Shown piece after piece: positions 6,667 to 10,568 of a stretch of 10,568 bases of DNA (position 1 is the first letter of the stretch; each line of letters opens with the position of its first letter). Below the pieces are notes generated by a model. The model did not search any database. It had not been told where the DNA came from and saw only the letters and a program-made list of their open reading frames with translations. The stretch comes from Bacteroidota bacterium (lineage in GTDB: Bacteria; Bacteroidota; Ignavibacteria; UBA10030; BY39), in contig JAHJRJ010000064.1 of NCBI GenBank assembly GCA_018830765.1, positions 1-10,568 of the forward strand. Reading direction: 5' to 3'. The position numbers were made by a program, and so were the translations under genes.

Positions 6667-6977
6667 CATATAAAATTGATATTTTGATCTTTGGCTTTTG
6701 TATTTTGGGGGGTTGGCAGATTGCAGAAAAAGCAGGATTGCCACTTAAGATTGTCCACACATCACAAGGTTTATTTGTCCGCGAGATATTCGAAGAAAAG
6801 TATAACAATTATTTTCTTCCAGATGACAAAATCCTAGTGCCATTTCCAATTTGGGAAAAAACTGAAACGCAGAGTTCGCCAAGCAACGCAGAGTATTTTT
6901 GGACAAGCTTTTTACTCCGCGATGCTCTGCGTTCGGAGTTTATCCCGCCTTCTTTTGGCGGGACGTCTCCGCGTTGA
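6642..6977 (+). pseudogene. Protein-like open frame, possible truncated gene remnant
   Basis: This frame of 111 codons has an ATG at 6642 but no Shine-Dalgarno site, and its start lies inside the presumed promoter of the divergent operon. Residues from about 22 to 74 (GWQIAEKAGLPLKIVHTSQG, then FVREIFEEKY and DDKILVPFPIWEK) read like a folded protein with normal amino-acid mix. After WEKTE, near 6864, the frame enters the AACGCAGAG octamers and hairpin copy B, so its end is repeat sequence. The order of a hydrophobic strand after KIDI, then an AxKxGxP helix-strand turn, loosely recalls the first domain of GT-B glycosyltransferases, but I do not recognise it with confidence. It could be the internal fragment of a gene lost by deletion and capped by a repeat, or a chance open frame. 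Confidence 0.3.
6866..6963 (-). repeat. Composite repeat copy B: hairpin plus GCG octamers
   Basis: AACGCAGAG occurs at 6866-6874 and 6885-6893 and as its complement CTCTGCGTT at 6925-6933, giving a possible 9-bp stem with a 31-base loop. At 6943-6963 TCCCGCC pairs with GGCGGGA around a seven-base loop, preceded by AGTTTATCCCG, an 11-base match to copy A. Read on the minus strand the order is hairpin, then CTnnGCGT-type octamers, then a T-rich tract, similar in layout to copy C. It is a diverged member of the same repeat family. Confidence 0.6.
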
Positions 6978-7072
6978 AACACAATATTGATTATTGGAAG
7001 AATGGAATTGACAATTAACGAATGACTAACGACGATCAACGAAACACGAACGACGAACAACGGAGATCCAAC

Positions 7073-7093
7073 ATCTGAAATCTAAAATCTAAA
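7073..7093 (+). repeat. Three tandem 7-base units (ATCTRAA)
   Basis: ATCTGAA is followed directly by two ATCTAAA units. Just upstream, about 7010-7065 is a run of degenerate AACGA-containing words. Both lie between gene remnants and the epimerase promoter and have no coding sense. Confidence 0.55.
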
Positions 7094-7111
7094 ATCATCT
7101 TAGTTTGTAAT

Positions 7112-7140
7112 TTGACCTATTTTTCTTATCTTCATAAAAA
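7112..7140 (+). promoter_or_regulatory. Weak promoter candidate for the epimerase operon
   Basis: TTGACC at 7112-7117 and TAAAAA at 7135-7140 are 17 bases apart. The -10 match is poor and the implied leader before ATG 7156 is very short, so the real start site may lie further upstream. Confidence 0.25.
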
Positions 7141-7155
7141 ATTCACAGGAATTTA

Positions 7156-8160
7156 ATGCCGACATTTATCACAGGCGCGACAGGTTTTATCGGAAACAAA
7201 TTAACTCATAGATTAGTCGAGAGCGGCGAAATCGTTCACGCACTTGTCCGAAAAACTTCCGACATTTCAATTTTACAACATCCGAACATCAAAATATTTT
7301 CAGGCGATGTTACAAATTTATCTGAAGTTGAAGCTGCTATGAAGGGTTGTGAGTATGTATATCACCTCGCAGCTTACGCTCGAAGTTATGCAAAAGACAA
7401 TCAGGAATATTTCCGCATCAACGTTGACGGGACAAAAAATATTTGCATAGCTTCTCAAACCACAGGCATCAAAAAAGCTGTTATTACATCTACGGTTGTT
7501 ACATTTGGTCCGACCAATCGACAGCCCGCCGACGAGACACTCAAAAGAGATGAATCAAAATTTTACACCGTTTATGAGCATTCGAAATATGTAGCAGAGA
7601 AAGCTGTCGAAGAGTTTATTAAAACGGGTCTGCCGGCAACAATAGTGAACCCATCTCGTATATTTGGCCCCGGTTTGATGAATGAGAGCAACTCAGTTAC
7701 GATAATGATACAAATGTATTTACGTGGCAAAATGAGAACAATTTTGGGTGACGGAAATGGGGTGGGCAACTACGGTTTTGTCGATGATGTGGTTAGCGGC
7801 TACCTTCTTGCGATGGAAAAGGGAAGGATAGGCGAGAAATATATTTTGGGCGGCGATAACGTTTCGTATAATGAATTTTTCAATGTCATCGACGAAGTAA
7901 GTGGAAAGAAATATTTTCAATTTAAAATTCCGACGCAAGTAGCTTTATTATTCGGTCAAGTAGAGCGGTTGAGGGCAAAACTATTCCACAGTTACCCTTT
8001 GATAACCCCGGATTGGGTAAAAACTTTTGCTTTGGATTGGGTGTATTCCGTCAAGAAAGCTGAGACCGAATTAGGATACACTTATACTCCGATAAAGGAA
8101 GCTCTTCGCATAACAATAAAGTGGTTAAATAATCTCGGTGGGGGAAAATATGAACTTTAA
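7156..8160 (+). CDS. Extended SDR, HpnA/dihydroflavonol-reductase-like epimerase
   Basis: The 334-residue protein is a NAD(P)-dependent epimerase/dehydratase of the extended SDR class. The nucleotide loop TGATGFIG lies at 6-13, the second-strand end ALVRKTSD carries Arg32 (favouring NADP over NAD), and GDVTN is at 50-54. YHLAAYA at 69-75, a Ser/Thr pair in VITSTVVTFGPT (109-120) and Y140xxxK144 complete the active site. The C-terminal half, with NPSRIFGPG (165-173) and FVDDVV, is the substrate lid. Its overall pattern is closest to hopanoid-associated HpnA and dihydroflavonol/cinnamoyl reductase relatives, whose substrates are sugars, lipids or hydroxy-ketones. AGGA lies five bases before the ATG. 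The 3' end overlaps the CPBP gene by 11 bases. Its actual substrate is unknown; no hopanoid genes are visible nearby. Confidence 0.88.
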   Translation: MPTFITGATGFIGNKLTHRLVESGEIVHALVRKTSDISILQHPNIKIFSGDVTNLSEVEAAMKGCEYVYHLAAYARSYAKDNQEYFRINVDGTKNICIASQTTGIKKAVITSTVVTFGPTNRQPADETLKRDESKFYTVYEHSKYVAEKAVEEFIKTGLPATIVNPSRIFGPGLMNESNSVTIMIQMYLRGKMRTILGDGNGVGNYGFVDDVVSGYLLAMEKGRIGEKYILGGDNVSYNEFFNVIDEVSGKKYFQFKIPTQVALLFGQVERLRAKLFHSYPLITPDWVKTFALDWVYSVKKAETELGYTYTPIKEALRITIKWLNNLGGGKYEL

Positions 8161-8881
8161 AAATATTTTTAAAGAAGAAGAGGGTATTTTCAAACAAGAC
8201 GATTTGAAACCGGCTGTTATCCTTTTACTCGCTGCGTTGATTCCGACATTGCACCGTTACTTCGGATCTGCTGAATTCTACATCAACATCACAGATGTTG
8301 CAACGGTTACCCATCATACAAAAAGTCTTCCAGCAAATATCTATTTTTTCCTTTCTGCCTTATTACTTATGGGTGTTATTCCACTTCTTATCATTAAATA
8401 TTTTTTGAAAGAGAGAATCGGTGATTATGGTTTACGAATCGGTAATTGGAAAACAGGTTTGGTATCAATTGCAATATTATTCCCGGTTATTGCCATTGCT
8501 ATTCTGCTTCCGGCTGTGTATCAACAAGAGCTGAAGGATTTTTATCCGTTCTATAAAGGCGCCGGTGAGAGTGTAGGATCGTTTCTCGAATTTGAATTAT
8601 GGCGCGGGTTGTTATTTTACACAGCCTGGGAGTTTTTCTTCCGCGGATTTCTCCTTTTTGGTTTACGTAAATTTGTAGGTAACGGAATCGCGATAATGGT
8701 TCAAATTATTCCTTCCTGCTTATGGCATATCGGTTATCCCACAGGAGAAATATTGATGTCTATCCCAGCTGGTATGATGTTCGGGATAATCGCGCTACGA
8801 ACCAAATCCATCATCTGGGTGTGGCTTCTCCATTGGCTCATCGGAATGGGGCTGGATGTTTTTATCATTCTGTCAAAGTAA
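8150..8881 (+). CDS. CPBP-family (CAAX protease/Abi) intramembrane protein
   Basis: The start is placed at ATG 8150 because GGGGGA lies four bases before it; a GTG at 8138 would add four residues. The 243-residue protein has about six to seven membrane helices. The CPBP core is recognised from WEFFFRGFLLFGL (160-172), CLWHIGYP (190-197, His193) and a last helix with LLHWLIGMGLD (226-236, His228). The usual motif is EExxxR; here the first Glu, generally the catalytic one, is Trp160, leaving Glu161 and Arg165. Related proteins with WExxxR are, as I recall, annotated in Bacteroidota, so this may be a subgroup and not decay. The family includes prenyl-protein proteases and bacteriocin-immunity proteins. 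It overlaps the epimerase and is 28 bases ahead of the PAP2 gene. Protease activity is uncertain. Confidence 0.82.
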   Translation: MNFKNIFKEEEGIFKQDDLKPAVILLLAALIPTLHRYFGSAEFYINITDVATVTHHTKSLPANIYFFLSALLLMGVIPLLIIKYFLKERIGDYGLRIGNWKTGLVSIAILFPVIAIAILLPAVYQQELKDFYPFYKGAGESVGSFLEFELWRGLLFYTAWEFFFRGFLLFGLRKFVGNGIAIMVQIIPSCLWHIGYPTGEILMSIPAGMMFGIIALRTKSIIWVWLLHWLIGMGLDVFIILSK

Positions 8882-8892
8882 ATAATACCGTG

Positions 8893-8909
8893 TAAAAGCA
8901 GGGCTTTTA
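8893..8909 (+). promoter_or_regulatory. Hairpin abutting the PAP2 start codon
   Basis: TAAAAGC (8893-8899) pairs perfectly with GCTTTTA (8903-8909), with the loop AGG at 8900-8902. The next base is the A of the ATG. The AGG is the only Shine-Dalgarno-like sequence and sits seven bases from the start, so it would be presented in a three-base loop. This may set the translation level of the last gene of the operon. Confidence 0.5.
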
Positions 8910-9800
8910 ATGATGAATGATGAAGTGAAAAGATTTTCCAAGTTCAAAACAGAATCTTCAACATTAAAAACACTGAATGCTTTAGTGTTGAGCTTTATCG
9001 CTTTGATGTTTATTCTCACAATAATTTATCCATCGAAAGTCGAGAATTGGATTTTCTTAGCACCTAAACTTTTAGCTGGAGGTGTTGCCTACTATTTTAT
9101 TGCTAAGATTATAAACAAAATCGTTTCTGAATTTTGGCAAATACTCTCACGCGGACTTCTAATTGCAGGTGTTTCAGGATTTCTCTTTGGTGAAATTCAA
9201 TACTTGCAACATATCTGGGTAAGCGGTTGGATGGATGATTATTTAGTTCGATTCGATCAATGGCTATTTGGAGTTGAGTTAAGCATTGCTCTTCAAAAAA
9301 TTACGGTACCTGTTGTTACAGAGATAATGATGTTTGCATACACGATCTATGTTCTGCTCATAGTTTTTGTTGCAGTATTTTGTTATCAAAAATCCGGGTT
9401 GGCGGCAGGGGAAGATTATATGCTTAATTTGATACTTGCTTATTTTGTTTCATTCTTTGGGTTTTTGGTTTTTCCGATAGCCGGACCTTTATTTCACCAA
9501 CCAGAGGTTTATGCAGTTCCATTAAATGGATGGATATTCACTTACTTTGGTGAGTGGATTCGAGCGAATGCACATTATCCTGGTGGGAATTTCCCGAGTC
9601 CGCATTGCGCAGCAGGCACGGTCATGCTCGTAACATTATTTCGTTATAACCGGAATTATTTCTGGGTAATTTTGCCTATCATAATTCTTTTGTATATTTC
9701 AACAGTTTATGGTCGATACCATTTTGCGATGGATGGAGTGGCGGGGATTATTGTGGGAATTTTAGTTGTAAAGTTGAGTTCAAAATTAATCAGGAACTAG
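8910..9800 (+). CDS. PAP2-superfamily membrane phosphatase or transferase
   Basis: The 296-residue protein has about seven membrane helices and the PAP2 active site. FPSPHCAAG (228-236) supplies His232 (the PSGH-type motif), and STVYGRYHFAMDGVAG (264-279) supplies His271 and Asp275 for the phospho-histidine mechanism. FPIAGPLFH (188-196) lies where related enzymes bind substrate phosphate. The classical Arg six residues before the second His is Thr here, and the TVYGRYHFxxD form resembles the inositolphosphorylceramide-synthase-like (PAP2_3) branch more than PgpB or UppP. It may therefore remove or transfer a lipid headgroup phosphate. Either of two adjacent ATG codons (8910, 8913) could start it. 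It closes the epimerase-CPBP operon, suggesting a shared lipid or envelope role. The superfamily call is secure. Confidence 0.87.
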   Translation: MMNDEVKRFSKFKTESSTLKTLNALVLSFIALMFILTIIYPSKVENWIFLAPKLLAGGVAYYFIAKIINKIVSEFWQILSRGLLIAGVSGFLFGEIQYLQHIWVSGWMDDYLVRFDQWLFGVELSIALQKITVPVVTEIMMFAYTIYVLLIVFVAVFCYQKSGLAAGEDYMLNLILAYFVSFFGFLVFPIAGPLFHQPEVYAVPLNGWIFTYFGEWIRANAHYPGGNFPSPHCAAGTVMLVTLFRYNRNYFWVILPIIILLYISTVYGRYHFAMDGVAGIIVGILVVKLSSKLIRN

Positions 9801-9811
9801 ATGTAGAATGC

Positions 9812-9860
9812 AGCTAAGAGTCCCGTCCCGAATGCTTTCGGGATAGCGGGATAAACTTCG
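9812..9860 (+). repeat. Palindromic dispersed repeat, copy C
   Basis: The element starts 11 bases after the PAP2 stop. AGCTAAGAG is followed by TCCCGTCCCGAA, a short loop and TTCGGGA-TAG-CGGGA, then TAAACTTCG. Against copy A read on the minus strand it differs by one substitution and an inserted TAG that bulges the stem. Like copy A it lies just after a stop codon and points the same way relative to that gene. Confidence 0.8.
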
Positions 9861-9884
9861 GGCGGAGAGCAATGAGTTATGTTT

Positions 9885-9909
9885 CTTTGCGTTCTTGGCG
9901 TCTTAGCGT
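9885..9909 (+). repeat. Three CTTnGCGT octamers
   Basis: CTTTGCGT (9885-9892), CTTGGCGT (9894-9901) and CTTAGCGT (9902-9909) follow each other with at most one base between, then a run of seven A begins at 9911. The same octamer type occurs on the minus strand at 6866-6893, next to hairpin copy B. Sequences of this kind are widespread between genes of many bacteria and have no agreed function. Confidence 0.65.
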
Positions 9910-9917
9910 TAAAAAAA

Positions 9918-9937
9918 TCTCTGGACTCCTTCAGAGA
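9918..9937 (+). other. Short hairpin in the 9801-10035 gap
   Basis: TCTCTG pairs with CAGAGA around an eight-base loop. It has no U-tract and its role is unknown. TTGACA at 9965-9970 lies further right, but no matching -10 box at standard spacing is seen. Confidence 0.3.
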
Positions 9938-10020
9938 ACAATGAATAACTAATTTTACAATATTTTGACAATTTTATGACAACATTCGCAACACTGTTCT
10001 ATATATTTATGGTGGAAATT

Positions 10021-10026
10021 AAAGGA
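10021..10026 (+). promoter_or_regulatory. Shine-Dalgarno site favouring the GTG start
   Basis: AAAGGA lies nine bases before GTG 10036. The in-frame ATG at 10009 has no such site, and the ATG at 10034 is in another frame and is followed at once by TGA. Confidence 0.5.
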
Positions 10027-10035
10027 CTAAAATAT

Positions 10036-10568
10036 GTGAGAAAAACATTTACTATACTGAAATTAATTTTACTTTTAAACGTAATATCGTACGCCCAAGA
10101 TTACTCACCGTGGGAAATCAAGTTATCAAACGACGCAATTATTTTTGCAGATACTTTGGTTGAGATGGTAAATGATTCACTCGTGTTTAAGCTTCAAGAT
10201 AAAATTGGAACAATCGCTATAGAACCAATAATCGAGATAAGATATGTACGAAAAACAAATTTTTGGAAATGGGCTGGAAATGGAGCATTAATTTGTGGCG
10301 TTTCAGGCGCAGTTTTGACTGCTATAGTAATGAAACCTACAAGTGGTAGTATTATTTCAATCGATGAGCCATCACAAAGAATTATTGGTGCAATGTTTGG
10401 AGAAATTATATATGGATTACTCGGAGGTATTATAGGTGGGTTAATAAGTCCTCTGGCTGCAATTGATGATGTGTACAATTTTGAAGATATGAATTTAAGA
10501 AGGTGGGAAGATACGAAGTTGAGTTTGATGGCTCACGACTATCAAGCGGTGTGTATTTTTATAAATTA
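10036..10568 (+). CDS. Exported glycine-zipper protein of unknown function, partial
   Basis: The frame is open for 177 codons to the window edge; the last two bases, TA, could be the beginning of a stop or of a Tyr codon. Starting at GTG 10036 the protein begins MRKT followed by a hydrophobic stretch and a signal-peptidase-like site after SYAQ (18-21). Residues 25-70 (with IKLSNDAI, NDSLVFKLQD and EPIIEIRYV) look like a small beta-rich domain. Two Gly/Ala-rich hydrophobic segments follow: GALICGVSGAVLTAI (83-97) and GLLGGIIGGLISPLA (127-141). The layout, a beta domain, a KTNFWKWAG-like turn and then glycine zippers, resembles hypothetical exported proteins I associate with Ignavibacteria-like genomes. 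An alternative ATG at 10009 would add nine residues. No function can be assigned. Confidence 0.65.
   Translation, partial: MRKTFTILKLILLLNVISYAQDYSPWEIKLSNDAIIFADTLVEMVNDSLVFKLQDKIGTIAIEPIIEIRYVRKTNFWKWAGNGALICGVSGAVLTAIVMKPTSGSIISIDEPSQRIIGAMFGEIIYGLLGGIIGGLISPLAAIDDVYNFEDMNLRRWEDTKLSLMAHDYQAVCIFIN

Larger units (their letters stand above)
6608..7155. other. 548-base intergenic region
   Basis: From left to right it holds the leader and promoter of the minus-strand operon, a protein-like remnant frame (about 6700-6864), GCG-rich octamers and a hairpin repeat (6866-6963), AACGA-rich low-complexity words (about 7010-7065), a short ATCTRAA tandem (7073-7093) and the probable promoter of the epimerase. 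No tRNA, rRNA or CRISPR-like array is seen. Confidence 0.6.

Noticed and set aside
7010..7093. CRISPR-like array
   Set aside because: Units are 5-8 bases, degenerate and without spacers of constant length; there are no cas genes.
3757..9860. Composite transposon bounded by inverted copies A and C
   Set aside because: The copies are under 50 bases with no transposase between them and no target duplication recognised; the enclosed genes look like ordinary operons.
10194..10478. Minus-strand 94-codon frame
   Set aside because: The plus strand encodes a signal peptide and glycine-zipper protein through the same bases, with a Shine-Dalgarno site; the reverse frame is Pro/Ile-rich shadow sequence.

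Overview
The window is AT-rich bacterial DNA holding three compact operons, one cut-off gene at the right edge, and a family of dispersed palindromic repeats in the gaps. The gene families, signal peptides ending in SQ or AQ, a TAnnTTTG-like promoter box and clear purine-rich Shine-Dalgarno sites together suggest a Gram-negative of the Bacteroidota/Chlorobiota/Ignavibacteriota group. This placement is an inference; there is no rRNA or other marker gene here.

Region 1 (1-3701, + strand): a promoter-like TTGACT-17-TAATAT precedes pcm (a protein-L-isoaspartate methyltransferase with a signal peptide), a large polytopic membrane protein with a spermidine-synthase-like Rossmann domain in its middle, and a small staphylococcal-nuclease-like protein. 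The first two reading frames overlap. Two of the three proteins carry a SAM-type fold and are at or beyond the membrane.

Region 2 (3702-6666, - strand): a small CxxC redox protein, a CstA-family transporter and a cation diffusion facilitator lie in this transcriptional order. The CDF metal site reads N-D/D-D, the pattern associated with Mn(II) export. The operon converges on region 1 over a perfect 12-bp hairpin.

Region 3 (6608-7155): a 548-base stretch with no clear intact gene. It holds the promoter of region 2, a protein-like open frame that looks like a gene remnant, a repeat element and low-complexity 'word' repeats.

Region 4 (7156-9800, + strand): an HpnA/dihydroflavonol-reductase-like SDR, a CPBP-family membrane protein with an altered catalytic motif and a PAP2-superfamily membrane phosphatase/transferase. 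This looks like an envelope or lipid module, but substrates cannot be read from sequence.

Region 5 (9801-10568): a second near-identical copy of the hairpin repeat in opposite orientation, a run of CTTnGCGT octamers, then an exported glycine-zipper protein running off the window.

The most notable non-genic signal is the repeat family. Copies at 3757-3802 and 9812-9860 are nearly identical and inverted, each lying just after a stop codon and pointing the same way relative to that gene. A third, diverged copy at 6937-6963 shares the octamer array of the 9812 copy. No complete undescribed defence or mobile system is evident.
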